Positions 15,969 to 25,588 of a stretch of DNA of 64,000 bases are shown in pieces. The notes beneath the pieces are model-generated. The model saw only the letters and a program-made list of their open reading frames with translations, did not search any database and had not been told where the DNA came from. Position numbers and translations under genes: made by a program. Each line of letters starts with the position of its first letter. Within the stretch, counting starts at the first letter, position 1. This DNA is from Paenarthrobacter sp. Z7-10 (GTDB lineage Bacteria; Actinomycetota; Actinomycetes; Actinomycetales; Micrococcaceae), in contig NZ_JADPVH010000001.1 in NCBI RefSeq assembly GCF_026932795.1, forward strand, positions 1 through 64,000, read 5' to 3'.

Positions 15969-17174
15969 CTAGCCGCGGACCTTCACGCCACCCTTGTAGA
16001 CCGAGGCAATATTGGACTTGAAGGCCGACAGATCGAACGGGTCCCCCGACACGACCACCATGTCGGCCAACTTCCCCGGGGCGAGGGTGCCGACGTCGTC
16101 CCCCATGCCCAGCAGATCCGCCGCCGACGACGTGCTGGCCGCCAGCACCTGCTGCGGCGTCATGCCGCCGGCTTCCATCATGGCAAGCTCATCGAGGTTG
16201 GCCCCGTGCGGTCCCACGCCGGTGTCTGTTCCCATCGCCACCTTCACACCGGCGTTCACAGCCCGGGCGAACGAGTCCAAATGGGCCGCGATGACATCGC
16301 GGGCCTTGCGCAGGGATTCGGCCGGAATTTTTGCCCCGCCGGCGACGGCGTTCAATACCGCCTGCGGCGCCGACAGGGTCGGAACCAGCCAGGTTCCGGC
16401 CTCAATCATCATGGAAATAGCCTCGTCGTCCAGGTAAATTCCGTGCTCGATGGAGCGGATTCCCGCCCTGACCGCGTTCTTGATGCCGTCCGTGCTTTGG
16501 GCGTGGGCCATCACGCCGCGTCCGGCCGCCGTAGCCTCCGCAACGAGCGCCGCCAGCTCGTCATCACGGAAATGGGCGTGCCGGGGGTCATCGCGGGGCG
16601 ACAGGACACCGCCTGAGGTGCAGACCTTGATGACCTGAGCACCAACGCGCACCAGCTCGCGCACCTTCCGACGCATCTCCTCAGGTCCGTCAACAATGCC
16701 GGAAGGCCGCCCCGGGTGCGGGATCTGGTGTCCGATCTCGAACCCGGACGGCATCCAGCCATCACTGTGGCCGCCGGTCTGACTGAGGATACTGACCGCA
16801 ATCTGCATCCGTGGTCCCTCGATGAGGCCGTCCTCAACCGCCAGTTGCATGCCAGCATCGGTTCCGCCGGCATCCCTGACGGTTGTGATGCCGCAATCCA
16901 AGGTGGCCGCCATGTTGTGGATCGCCTGATAGAACGGATAGGAAAAGGGTCGTTCCAACCCGGTCATGGTGTCCAGATCGCTCATGGTCAGGTGCACGTG
17001 GCAGTCGATCAGTCCTGGGAGCAGCGTGGAACCGGTAATGTCCACCTCCTCGTCACCGCGGAGGTTCTCGCCGACGGCGGTGATCCTGCCTTCGCTGATG
17101 GCGACGTCGGCTTGGACGGGCATGCTCCCGGTCCCGTCAAAGACGTTCCCGTGGCGGAAAACTGTGGTGCTCAT
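15969..17174 (-). CDS. metal-dependent amidohydrolase (imidazolonepropionase-like, Xaa-Pro dipeptidase type)
   Basis: 401 aa. Amidohydrolase superfamily with GLIDCHVHL (HxH metal pair), TTVRDAGGTD, QVIKVCTSGGVLS (bridging Lys), VMAHAQSTDGI and SIEHGIYLDD (two His), and VAMGTDTGVG (catalytic Asp). It resembles the clade of binuclear dipeptidases that hydrolyse Xaa-Pro or N-acyl/basic dipeptides. Start: the ATG at 17174 follows AGGAG by six bases, better than the upstream codon at 17192. Co-directional with the two M20 genes downstream and the carbamoylase-type gene upstream, which suggests a peptide/amide-degrading operon. Confidence 0.87.
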   Translation of the reverse strand: MSTTVFRHGNVFDGTGSMPVQADVAISEGRITAVGENLRGDEEVDITGSTLLPGLIDCHVHLTMSDLDTMTGLERPFSYPFYQAIHNMAATLDCGITTVRDAGGTDAGMQLAVEDGLIEGPRMQIAVSILSQTGGHSDGWMPSGFEIGHQIPHPGRPSGIVDGPEEMRRKVRELVRVGAQVIKVCTSGGVLSPRDDPRHAHFRDDELAALVAEATAAGRGVMAHAQSTDGIKNAVRAGIRSIEHGIYLDDEAISMMIEAGTWLVPTLSAPQAVLNAVAGGAKIPAESLRKARDVIAAHLDSFARAVNAGVKVAMGTDTGVGPHGANLDELAMMEAGGMTPQQVLAASTSSAADLLGMGDDVGTLAPGKLADMVVVSGDPFDLSAFKSNIASVYKGGVKVRG

Positions 17175-17317
17175 GTGCGGCTCCTGAACCATTGCGGTGA
17201 ACTGATTATGTCTGTGGCTGTTAATGGGTGGCTGTTAATGGGTGGCCGTTCCTGGCGAGGCCGTATCTGCTGGGCCCGTCCGGTTGGCTTGTCCGGTGGG
17301 CCTGCCGGGTGAGCCTG

Positions 17318-18571
17318 TCAACCGCCCGCCAACTGGATCAGCGTGTCGAGCAGGACGTTGGCGCCGTTCTCCACATCTTCCCAGGAGGTGTTTTCTTCGG
17401 GGCAGTGGCTGCGTCCCTCGATGCTGGGCACGAAGATCATGCCGGTCGGGACAAGAGGAGCCAGGTTCTGGGAGTCGTGCCCTGCTCCGGAGGGCATCGA
17501 CACTGACGAAAGTCCCCGGGCCGCGGCCCTGGCCGCAATAATTTTTTGGACACCCCGATCCAGCGGCGCCGGCGGAATGGATTCCTCCAAATCAATGCCG
17601 ACCTGCAGACCGTACTGAGCCGCGATGTTCCGAGCCGTGTCGCGGATGGCGGCCTCAAGCGCCTCCACCTGGCCCTGCTCCGGATGGCGGAAGTCAACAC
17701 TCACCTGCGCCGACTCGGGAATGACATTGGCGCTCCCCGGCCGAACGCTGACCATGCCGCACGTGATGACCGCGCGATCGCTGATCCGCGCGGCAATCTC
17801 CGGCAGCGCGACGACGAACGCGCCGGCTGCGACCAGCGCATCCCGACGCTGGCTCATGGGCGTGGTGCCGGCGTGGTCGGCCCGGCCCAGGAACGTCACA
17901 ACTCCGCCGCCGAGCCCAACAATGCCACTCACCACACCGATCTGGATTCCCTGCTCTTCCAGCGTCGGTCCCTGCTCGATGTGCAGCTCGACGGTGGCAT
18001 GCAAAGCACCGGGATCGATCCTGGTCTGCGCCGCCGCGTCAAGGTCGCCGCCCGCCGCGGTGAAGGTGTCCACGAAACGGTCCCCGTCCCTGCCGACCAT
18101 GGCTTCGAGCTCAGCCCGCGAAAACCCGCGGGCCAAGGCACTGGAGCCGAGCAGGTGGGCGTAGCTGCCCTCCTCGTCCGTGTACATGATGGCGCACACC
18201 GGGCGTTGTAGCTCGATCCCCTCCTCGTGGATGCGGCGCAGGCACTCGAGCGCTGCCAGGGCGCCGAGAGCGCCGTCGAACTGGCCCCCGTTGGGCACCG
18301 TGTCCAGGTGCGAGCCGGACCAGACCGCAGGCCGGGCGGCGATCTCCGCAGCGACGGCGGGCGAGGAAACGATCAGGTTTCCCACGCCGTCCTGCCGCAC
18401 GGACAGTCCGGCCTCCGCGCAGCGGGCCAGATACCAGCCGCGGGCCTCGGTGTCCGCCGCCGAGAACGAGGTGCGGTTGATGCCGCCGGCTTCCACACGT
18501 CCGATACACCCGAGGTCCGTGAGGTCGGCAATCAGCCGCGGTGCATTTACCGACAATACGGGCGCCGTCAC
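17318..18571 (-). CDS. M20 Zn-hydrolase, N-carbamoyl-L-amino-acid hydrolase / allantoate amidohydrolase family
   Basis: 417 aa. Family motifs in order: SGSHLDTVPNGGQFDGALG (metal), MYTDEEGSYAHLLGSSAL, HIEQGPTLEEQGIQIGVVSG, GRADHAGTTPMSQRRDA and MPSGAGHDSQNLA, EGRSHCPEE. The enzyme cleaves N-carbamoyl (or ureido) groups from amino acids. No hydantoinase or allantoinase gene is nearby, so the natural substrate is open. The GTG at 18571 with GGAG seven bases upstream is preferred to a TTG at 18601. It is divergent from the ABC ATPase gene at 18802 across a 230-bp promoter region. Confidence 0.88.
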   Translation of the reverse strand: MTAPVLSVNAPRLIADLTDLGCIGRVEAGGINRTSFSAADTEARGWYLARCAEAGLSVRQDGVGNLIVSSPAVAAEIAARPAVWSGSHLDTVPNGGQFDGALGALAALECLRRIHEEGIELQRPVCAIMYTDEEGSYAHLLGSSALARGFSRAELEAMVGRDGDRFVDTFTAAGGDLDAAAQTRIDPGALHATVELHIEQGPTLEEQGIQIGVVSGIVGLGGGVVTFLGRADHAGTTPMSQRRDALVAAGAFVVALPEIAARISDRAVITCGMVSVRPGSANVIPESAQVSVDFRHPEQGQVEALEAAIRDTARNIAAQYGLQVGIDLEESIPPAPLDRGVQKIIAARAAARGLSSVSMPSGAGHDSQNLAPLVPTGMIFVPSIEGRSHCPEENTSWEDVENGANVLLDTLIQLAGG

Positions 18572-18801
18572 CGGCGGGCTCCGCTGCGGTAGGAGGACCA
18601 AGTACCAGAATTCATAATTCCCCTTCGGTCTTTTGCCGGGTGGCGTACATGAGCCGCCACGCTTTGCTCAAACGGGTTGTTCTTCACACTACTGTTTGTC
18701 ACGGCACAATCAAGGCAAAAGTCACGAGAAATAAGGACGCGCCGAAATTAAGGCGGCAATATCACTCCCGCAAAGTGAATTACGTTGCTAAGATCAGCGA
18801 C

Positions 18802-20433
18802 ATGACTGAGCCTATTCTGGCAGTACGTGATCTCGTTGTTGATTTCCGAGTGGACCGAAAACCGTTCCGAGCGGTCAATGGCGTCAATTTCGACGTCATG
18901 CCGGGCGAGATCCTCGCCCTGGTGGGAGAGTCCGGCTCCGGCAAGAGCGTCACGGCCATGTCCATCCTCGGCCTGCTGCCTGACAATGCCACCCGGACCG
19001 GCTCCATCCGGTTCGACGGCAAGAACCTGGTGGACATGACCCCGAAGGAGCTGACCGCAATCCGCGGCGGCGATATCTCCATGATCTTCCAGGATCCAAT
19101 CGCCGCCCTCAACCCGGTCTTCACCATCGGCTTTCAGATGGGTGAGGCCGTCAAGCACCAGGACCCCTCCCTCAGCCGGGACCAGGTTAACGCGAAGTCG
19201 GTCGAATTGCTGACGCTCGTCGGAATCCCCGACCCGACTCCCCGGCTGGGCTACTACCCGCACCAGTTCTCCGGGGGCCAGTGCCAGCGCATCATGATAG
19301 CGATGGCGTTGGCCGGCGAGCCACGGCTGCTGATCGCTGATGAACCGACTACGGCTCTCGATGTGACAGTCCAGGCTGAGGTGCTCGATGTGCTGCGCAG
19401 GCTGCACGGGCAATTGGGCACCAGCATCATGATCATCACCCACGACATGGGCGTCGTCGCCGATCTGGCCGATCGGGTGGTGGTGATGCGCCGGGGCGAA
19501 CCCGTGGAGACGAACGAGGTGCATGCCCTGTTCGCCAGCCCACGGGAGACCTACACGCAGGAACTGCTGGCCGCGGTCCCGCGCTTTGGCGAGAACACCG
19601 CTTCCAGCATCGTGAACAAGGGTGAACTTGTTCTCGACATCCAGGATCTGGTGGTCGAATTCGGCTTCCGCCTGCGCTCGAAGTTCCGCGCCGTCGACTC
19701 CGTGAGTTTCCAGGTCCATGCGGGCGAAATCGCCGCCCTTGTCGGAGAATCCGGCAGCGGAAAGACAACGATTGGCCGCTGCTCCGTCGGCCTGACCCCG
19801 ATTACTTCCGGCTCGATTTCCGTCGCCGGCGTCCAGCTCAGCCATGCCAAGCGCGCCCAGATTATGGAGATGCGCAAACGTGTCGGCGTCGTTTTCCAGA
19901 ACCCGGCCACCTCGCTGGACCCGCGCATGACCATCGGCGCCATCGTGGCAGAACCACTGCGCGTGCTGACGAATCTCCGCGGGGCTGCAATGCGCACGCG
20001 GGTTCGGGAACTCCTCGACTCTGTCGAGCTGCAAGGCAACTGGACGGAACGTTATCCCCGGGAAATGTCGGGAGGGCAGCTGCAGCGCGTTTCGATCGCA
20101 CGGGCCATAGCCCTGGATCCGCGGCTTCTCATCGCGGACGAGCCGACCAGCGCGCTGGACGTTTCGGTGCAGGCCAAAGTTCTTGACCTGTTCCGTGAAC
20201 TGCAGGAGCGCCTCGGCTTTGCCTGTCTGTTCATCAGCCACAACCTGGCGGTCGTTGACACGTTGTGTGACCGGGTGGCTGTCATGCGCAAGGGTGTCCT
20301 GGTGGAGCAGGGCGACCGGGAAACGATCTTCCGGAACCCCCAGCACGAGTACACCCGCCGCCTCATCAGCTCCTGCCCCGTCCCTGATCCTGACGAGCAG
20401 CGAGAGCGGCGCGAGGCCCGTCTGGCCGGCTGA
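18802..20433 (+). CDS. dipeptide/oligopeptide ABC transporter, fused double ATPase (DppD-DppF)
   Basis: 543 aa with two complete ABC domains: domain 1 (about 1-265) Walker A GESGSGKS, signature [15 protein letters not shown], Walker [13 protein letters not shown]; domain 2 (about 275-535) Walker [10 protein letters not shown], signature [14 protein letters not shown], Walker [13 protein letters not shown]. Each ends in the oligopeptide-transporter C-terminal motif ([26 protein letters not shown]). It powers the convergent permease pair and binding protein. The ATG at 18802 is chosen because homology begins there, though its Shine-Dalgarno is poor. Unusually, the ATPase is convergent with, not in, the permease operon. 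Confidence 0.93.
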   Translation: MTEPILAVRDLVVDFRVDRKPFRAVNGVNFDVMPGEILALVGESGSGKSVTAMSILGLLPDNATRTGSIRFDGKNLVDMTPKELTAIRGGDISMIFQDPIAALNPVFTIGFQMGEAVKHQDPSLSRDQVNAKSVELLTLVGIPDPTPRLGYYPHQFSGGQCQRIMIAMALAGEPRLLIADEPTTALDVTVQAEVLDVLRRLHGQLGTSIMIITHDMGVVADLADRVVVMRRGEPVETNEVHALFASPRETYTQELLAAVPRFGENTASSIVNKGELVLDIQDLVVEFGFRLRSKFRAVDSVSFQVHAGEIAALVGESGSGKTTIGRCSVGLTPITSGSISVAGVQLSHAKRAQIMEMRKRVGVVFQNPATSLDPRMTIGAIVAEPLRVLTNLRGAAMRTRVRELLDSVELQGNWTERYPREMSGGQLQRVSIARAIALDPRLLIADEPTSALDVSVQAKVLDLFRELQERLGFACLFISHNLAVVDTLCDRVAVMRKGVLVEQGDRETIFRNPQHEYTRRLISSCPVPDPDEQRERREARLAG

Positions 20434-20473
20434 GCGGATGCCCGAAGGGCGCCTTAGCTTAGACACGAAGACC

Positions 20474-20524
20474 AGGGTCCCCGGCGTCAGCGCATTGCGC
20501 TGGTGCCGGGAACCCTCGTCTTTT
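20474..20524 (+). terminator. rho-independent terminator of the fused ATPase gene
   Basis: A long stem (AGGGTCCCCGGC... pairing with GCCGGGAACCCT, 20474-20516, with inner AGCGC/GCGCT pairing) is followed by CGTCTTTT at 20517-20524. It lies 40 bp after the ATPase stop and is oriented for the + strand. Confidence 0.85.
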
Positions 20525-20544
20525 GGGCCCTAACTATTCAAGGC

Positions 20545-20573
20545 GGCCGGCCGGGCTCGGTACCCGGCCGGCC
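20545..20573 (-). terminator. perfect 11-bp hairpin after the permease operon
   Basis: GGCCGGCCGGG (20545-20555) pairs perfectly with CCCGGCCGGCC (20563-20573) around a 7-base loop, immediately beyond the DppC-like stop at 20582. GC-rich and without a clear U-run, it fits an actinobacterial terminator for the leftward operon. With the previous element it insulates convergent transcription. Confidence 0.7.
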
Positions 20574-20581
20574 AGCCGGAC

Positions 20582-21409
20582 CTACACCCGAAGGCTGGGG
20601 TCCAGGGCGTCCCGCAGTCCGTCGCCAGCCATGTTGAAGGCCAGCACTCCCAGGAAGATCGCCAGACCTGGCAGCATGGTGGTGTAGGAGGCGTAGAAGA
20701 TGTACGCCCTGCCTTCACCCAGCATCGTTCCCCATTCCGGCAGCGGTGCCTGGACTCCCAGTCCTAGGAAGCCCAGCCCGGCGGCCACCAGGATCGTCAG
20801 CCCCACGTTCAGCGTCGCGAAGACGATGATCGGCGTCCAGGAGTTCCGCAGCAGGTGCCGTCGAACGATATTCAGCGGTCTTTCGCCGAACGCCTGTGCT
20901 GCCTCAACATAAATCTGCTCCCGCAGGGAGAGCGCCTGCCCACGCGTCAACCGGATGAACTGAGGCACGACGCCGATGCCGGCTGCGATAATGACGCTGT
21001 TAAGACCAACGCCGAGCACCGCCACCAGCACCAGCGCCAGCAGGAACGGGTTGAACGCCAGCATGATGTCCGTGATGCGCATGATCACCATGTCGATCCA
21101 ACCGCCAAAATAGCCGGAAATCAGCCCCAGCGGCACGCCGATCAAGGTTGCAAGCGTGACCGCCGCGACCCCGATCATCAGCGTGTACCGGCCGCCATAC
21201 ATGATCCGTGCCAGCATGTCCCGGCCCAGGTCGTCGGTGCCGAACGGGTGAGCCAACGACGGCGGATTGAAAGCCGCAGCCAGGTTCTGCGCCACCGGAT
21301 CGTAAGGTGTCAGCAAAGGCGCCGCGATGGCCACAAATGCGAAGATTGCAAGAATCACCACACCCACAACTGCCGCTTTATTCAGGGCAAAAATACGGAC
21401 TTTCTTCAT
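20582..21409 (-). CDS. peptide ABC transporter permease (DppC-like)
   Basis: 275 aa, BPD_transp_1 family, about six TM helices with the N-terminal OppC_N helix (KAAVVGVVILAIFAFVAIAA), HPFGTDDLGRDMLARIMYGG, and the EAA loop EAAQAFGERPLNIVRRHLLRN. GLGFLGLGVQAPLPEWGTML is the usual DppC hallmark. The start is taken at MKKVRIF (21409). MGSAGWAS eight codons upstream is the alternative. Last gene of the dppA-dppB-dppC type operon read leftward. Confidence 0.92.
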   Translation of the reverse strand: MKKVRIFALNKAAVVGVVILAIFAFVAIAAPLLTPYDPVAQNLAAAFNPPSLAHPFGTDDLGRDMLARIMYGGRYTLMIGVAAVTLATLIGVPLGLISGYFGGWIDMVIMRITDIMLAFNPFLLALVLVAVLGVGLNSVIIAAGIGVVPQFIRLTRGQALSLREQIYVEAAQAFGERPLNIVRRHLLRNSWTPIIVFATLNVGLTILVAAGLGFLGLGVQAPLPEWGTMLGEGRAYIFYASYTTMLPGLAIFLGVLAFNMAGDGLRDALDPSLRV

Positions 21410-21472
21410 TGATGCCCACCCCGCAGACCCCAACCGTGAAAGAATTGTCGCATTTCGCGTCCTACCCTCGTA

Positions 21473-22405
21473 TTAGTCATAAAGCCGCACCCGGGGGTCG
21501 ATAACGGAATACAGCAAGTCAGTAATAATATTGACGACAATAAACATTGTCGCGAACGTCAGGACAATTCCCTGCACCATTGGAAAATCTCGTGAATTGA
21601 TTGAATCAACCAAGAGCCGTCCCAGCCCGGGCCAAGCGAACACCGTCTCCGTCAACACCGCTCCACCCAACAGGGTTCCGAACTGCAGCCCGATCACGGT
21701 CAGCACCGGGATGAACGCGTTCCGCAAGGCATGTTGGTACACGACCAGCGATTCCCGGACGCCTTTGGCCCGCGCTGTCCGCACATAGTCCTGCATCAGG
21801 CTGTCGAGCATCGTGGACCGGGTCATTCGGGAGACAATCGCCATCGAGAACACTCCCAGTGTCACCGTGGGCATGACCAAGCTCTGGAGATTGGCCGCAC
21901 CGCCGATGGGCAGCATCCGCAGTTGCACCGAGAACAACATAATCAACAGGATGCCCAGCCAGTACACCGGCATCGAGATGCCCATCACGCCCACCATGGA
22001 GGAGATCGTGTCGATCAACTTACCCTTGTGCCGGGCCGCGAAGACTCCCAGCAGGATCCCGGCGACAGCCCCGAAGAGCGTTCCCAGTACCGCCAGTTCC
22101 AGCGTGTAGGGCAGCCGCTGACCGATCTCGCTGATGACAGAGGTTCCGGTACGGGCGGACACTCCCATGTTGCCGTGACCCAGCTTTTCCAGGAACTGCC
22201 AGAACTGGACAATCACCGGCTGCTCAAGGCCCATGGTCTTGCGGACCGCCTCAACCTGTTCCGGTGTGGCCTGGAGACCGGCGATGATTCTCGCCGGGTC
22301 TCCAGGAACAAATTTGAACAGCGTCACCAGAACAAGGATTACTCCAAGGAGCGTCACCACCGAGGCGGCGACCCGCCGCCCCATGTAGCGCCAAAACCCG
22401 CTCAT
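21473..22405 (-). CDS. peptide ABC transporter permease (DppB-like)
   Basis: 310 aa with six TM helices. Markers are RRVAASVVTLLGVILVLVTL, FVPGDPARIIAGLQATPEQV, DYVRTARAKGVRESLVVYQH (EAA loop), PVLTVIGLQFGTLLGGAVLTE and FAWPGLGRLLVDSINSRDFP. All conserved DppB/OppB features are present. It sits between the binding protein (45 bp gap) and DppC, on the same strand. Confidence 0.93.
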   Translation of the reverse strand: MSGFWRYMGRRVAASVVTLLGVILVLVTLFKFVPGDPARIIAGLQATPEQVEAVRKTMGLEQPVIVQFWQFLEKLGHGNMGVSARTGTSVISEIGQRLPYTLELAVLGTLFGAVAGILLGVFAARHKGKLIDTISSMVGVMGISMPVYWLGILLIMLFSVQLRMLPIGGAANLQSLVMPTVTLGVFSMAIVSRMTRSTMLDSLMQDYVRTARAKGVRESLVVYQHALRNAFIPVLTVIGLQFGTLLGGAVLTETVFAWPGLGRLLVDSINSRDFPMVQGIVLTFATMFIVVNIITDLLYSVIDPRVRLYD

Positions 22406-22450
22406 GTCAGCATCACAAACTCAACAGGCCGTGCCGGGTGCTGTCCCAAC

Positions 22451-24073
22451 CTACTTTGCCGGGTGGGCATAGACGGTGTCGAACTTTTCGTTCGGGGTAG
22501 AGGTAATGCCGGCAATGTTGCTCTGGTAGGCCAGGCTCAGGGTCTGGCTCCACAGGAACGTCCACGGGGCGTCTGCCCAGATCTGCTTCTGTGCGTCGCA
22601 GTAAGCAGCGTCGCGCTTGGTCTTGTCGAGTTCTTTCTCACCGGTGCTGATTGTCTTCTCCACCTCGGGGTTGGTGTAGAACGCGGAGTTGAGGCCGGCC
22701 GGCGGCCAGGAGGCCTTCTGGAACATCTGGAACTGGGTGGGCGCATCCAGCGCGCCCGGGGCCCAGCCCAGCATGTGCATGTCGAAGGGGCCCTTGGGAT
22801 CTTCCATGGTGGCAGTGTAGGAAGGCCAGTCCATGGTCGAAACCTTGACCGTCACGCCGACGGCCCGCAGGTCCGCCGCGATGGCCTGGGCAGCCTGCTG
22901 GTCCTGCAGGTAGCGGCCGGTGGGCGCACCGAAGGTAATTGACAGGTTGGTGGCGCCGGCGTCGGCCAGCAACTGCTTTGCCTTCGCCGGATCGTAGCTG
23001 TAGTCCCCGACCTTGCAGTATCCGTCCAGCGCTGCCGGCATCGGGGAATCCATCAGCGTTGCCGCACCAAAGAGTACGTTCTTAATGATGGCTTCCTTGT
23101 TGACGGCGTAGTTAAACGCCTCCCGCACCTTGGGATTGTTGAAGGGAGCTTTTTGGTTATTGAAGGCGATAAAGATGGAGCGGTCGCTGGGCGGATTGAC
23201 CGTGGCGAGTCCGGGTGAGCTGGAGAGCGCTTTGAGGTCGCTGATCGGCGGATTCATGATCATCTGCAGCTGACCTGATCGCAGCCCGGCCTCCCGCGAG
23301 CTGGCTTCCGGAATAATTTTGAAGACAACGTCACTGTAATAGGGCTTCTCGCCCCAGTACTTGTCATACTTTTTGTACGTCACCTGGGTGCCCTTTTGGA
23401 ACTTGATGAACTCGTACGGTCCCGTTCCCACCGGCTTGACAATAATTTCGAAGCTGTTTCCGTCTTTGGTAGCCGAGGCCGGCGAAATGATGCCGGACGT
23501 CGTGATCCCGAGGTTCTGCAGGAGGCTGGGGTCCGGGTATTTCATGTGAATGGCAACCGTCGCGTCGTCCGGGGCCTCCACCTTGTCAATGACCTTGAAT
23601 GCCCCGCCGATCGGAACCTTGACCTTTCCGCCCGTGATGCGGTCCAGGTTGAATTTGGCCGCCTTGGCATCAAATGCGGTGCCATCCTGGAATGTCACAC
23701 CCTTGCGCAGATGCAGTGTCAGCGTCTGACCGTCCGAGGAGGTGTCCCACGATTCCGCAAGCCCGGGAGTAACCTTTCCGTCCTTGTCGAGGCTGACCAA
23801 GGTCTCGACGCCGTAGTCGACGACGTTCTGGACCGTCGTGGTCGTCTGCTGGGCCGGGTCCACCGTATCCAGATCGACACCGATGCCTATATTGAAGGTG
23901 CTGCTGCCGGAGGTTCCCCCTGCCGAGCCTCCGGTGTCTGCGCCGGTTGTGCACGAGGTCAGCGCGAGCGCGCCGGCCGTCACCAGCACGGCTGCGGCGA
24001 GCCGGGTGCTACGCCAGCGGCGAGCCAAGGCTCCCTTGCCTTGAACACTGGCTGTGGATCGATGTGTACGCAT
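22451..24073 (-). CDS. peptide ABC transporter substrate-binding lipoprotein (SBP_bac_5)
   Basis: 540 aa. Lipoprotein signal peptide with basic n-region, hydrophobic stretch and lipobox LTSC at about residue 41, then Gly/Ser spacer and a DppA/OppA-type fold: YGVETLVSLDKDGKVTPGLA, AESWDTSSDGQTLTLHLRKG, FQDGTAFDAKAAKFNLDRI, REAFNYAVNKEAI, WPSYTATMEDPKGPFDMHML. The ATG at 24073 follows AAGGAG by six bases. It binds peptides or related compounds, and the surrounding hydrolases suggest N-acyl or dipeptide ligands (inference). Divergent from the M20 gene at 24365 across a 291-bp region containing the promoters. Confidence 0.93.
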   Translation of the reverse strand: MRTHRSTASVQGKGALARRWRSTRLAAAVLVTAGALALTSCTTGADTGGSAGGTSGSSTFNIGIGVDLDTVDPAQQTTTTVQNVVDYGVETLVSLDKDGKVTPGLAESWDTSSDGQTLTLHLRKGVTFQDGTAFDAKAAKFNLDRITGGKVKVPIGGAFKVIDKVEAPDDATVAIHMKYPDPSLLQNLGITTSGIISPASATKDGNSFEIIVKPVGTGPYEFIKFQKGTQVTYKKYDKYWGEKPYYSDVVFKIIPEASSREAGLRSGQLQMIMNPPISDLKALSSSPGLATVNPPSDRSIFIAFNNQKAPFNNPKVREAFNYAVNKEAIIKNVLFGAATLMDSPMPAALDGYCKVGDYSYDPAKAKQLLADAGATNLSITFGAPTGRYLQDQQAAQAIAADLRAVGVTVKVSTMDWPSYTATMEDPKGPFDMHMLGWAPGALDAPTQFQMFQKASWPPAGLNSAFYTNPEVEKTISTGEKELDKTKRDAAYCDAQKQIWADAPWTFLWSQTLSLAYQSNIAGITSTPNEKFDTVYAHPAK

Positions 24074-24364
24074 TCATTACTCCTTTTGCACTTGAGGAAA
24101 AGTCGAGCGCCTTGGTGGCGCTAAACCCGCTACAGCATTCAGAGACGAACGATGACCCTGCGCATCGTTGCGCAAACGTGTAGTTTGTTGGCGTTAGCGT
24201 ACCCACATATGTCAACTTCGTGCATCATATGAAGCGGGCGCGCCGCCATATTTCGGAGCGTGGTAACTTTTCTTCCAGGTCCTGTGGTCACTTGCCGAGA
24301 TCTCAAGGACTTCCTTCCTCACGGCGGTATTTAGGTTGGCGCCCGGCGCCCGGATTGGATCCCC

Positions 24365-25588
24365 ATGGACTTTATGCACGCCGTCAGTGAAACTTCCGGG
24401 TCGAAATCACGAATCGCCCAGGAACTGTCCCTCCGGGCCGAACAGGTCGTTGAATTGAGCACGGCGATCGCGGAGGATCCAGAACTTTCCTTCGAAGAGC
24501 ACCGTGCCTCCGCGGCCATCTGCACGCTGCTCGGAAACGCCGGATTCATCGTCGAACGCCCGGTGGCAGAACTGGCGACGGCGTTCACGGCGACCGCCGG
24601 TACGGGCGAACTCACTGTCGGAATCTGCGTTGAATACGACGCCCTGCCCGGCATCGGACACGCCTGCGGTCACAACCTCATCGCCGGTGCCAGCGTGGCC
24701 GCCGCGCTGGGTCTGCTGCCGGTGGTCGACGAGCTCGGCATCACCCTCAAAGTCATCGGCACCCCGGCCGAGGAGCACGGCGCCGGCAAGGTCGTCCTGC
24801 TCAACGCCGGGGTGTTCGACGACGTCACGGTCGCCATGATGGTGCACCCAATGCAGGAGGGGGCCAGCTGTAATCCGGCAGGCACGAAAAACCAGGCGGT
24901 GGGCCGCTACCGCGCAACGTTCCGTGGCACCCCGTCGCATGCGGCCGTCGCGCCGCACCTTGGCGTCAACGCCGCCGATGCCGCCGTGATCTCCCAGGTG
25001 GCCGTAGGCCTGCTGCGTCAGCAGATTCCCGGCGACCACCGGATCGCCATGTTCATTGCCGAGGCCGGACACGTTACCAACATCATTCCCGACCTGGCTG
25101 TCGTCGAGTTCGAATGCAGGGCGCTCACCCTGCCCGAATACGAGGCGCTTCTGACCAGGGTCCGCAACTGCTTCGAAGCCGGCGCACTGGCGACTGGAAC
25201 CACGCTGGAGATCGAACCCACTGAGCCCCTGTACGAACCGCTCATTCAGGACGAGGTCATGGGAAACTACTGGAGCCAGAACATGTCCTTCCTTGGCCAC
25301 AACGCGGAGTATTCCCCCGGCCCCGGGGGCGGCTCCACGGACATGGGCAACGTGTCCCAGGTGGTGCCGAGCATCCAGCCGTGGGTCAGCATCCCCGGCG
25401 CGACGGCGCCTCCGCATTCCCATGGTTTTGCGGCGGCCACGAACGCCCCGGCGGCCTATCGTGCCATGCTCGACGCCGGCCTGGCCATGGCGTGGACGGT
25501 CTCGGACATCATGGCGGACCCGGCCCAGGTGCAGCAGTATCTTAAAGCCTTTGCGGTGCGCCGCGGCGCCCAAACCTGTCGCCGCTAG
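24365..25588 (+). CDS. M20 family amidohydrolase (AbgB / PM20D2-like dipeptidase)
   Basis: 407 aa. Signature GICVEYDALPGIGHACGHNLIAGASVAAA (split here) marks the Xaa-Arg dipeptidase/AbgB clade. GTPAEEHGAGKVVLLNAG carries the catalytic Glu, FRGTPSHAAVAPHLGVNA the dimerisation His, and STDMGNVSQVVPSIQPW the C-terminal metal region. It hydrolyses dipeptides or p-aminobenzoyl-glutamate-like amides. Divergent from the peptide-binding-protein gene. Its stop shares the bases CTAG (25585-25588) with the stop of the convergent phosphoesterase gene. Confidence 0.88.
   Translation: MDFMHAVSETSGSKSRIAQELSLRAEQVVELSTAIAEDPELSFEEHRASAAICTLLGNAGFIVERPVAELATAFTATAGTGELTVGICVEYDALPGIGHACGHNLIAGASVAAALGLLPVVDELGITLKVIGTPAEEHGAGKVVLLNAGVFDDVTVAMMVHPMQEGASCNPAGTKNQAVGRYRATFRGTPSHAAVAPHLGVNAADAAVISQVAVGLLRQQIPGDHRIAMFIAEAGHVTNIIPDLAVVEFECRALTLPEYEALLTRVRNCFEAGALATGTTLEIEPTEPLYEPLIQDEVMGNYWSQNMSFLGHNAEYSPGPGGGSTDMGNVSQVVPSIQPWVSIPGATAPPHSHGFAAATNAPAAYRAMLDAGLAMAWTVSDIMADPAQVQQYLKAFAVRRGAQTCRR

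Noticed and set aside
20474-20573. Considered as a riboswitch or attenuator because of extensive pairing
   Set aside because: It lies between two convergent stops, so two back-to-back terminators are the simpler explanation.
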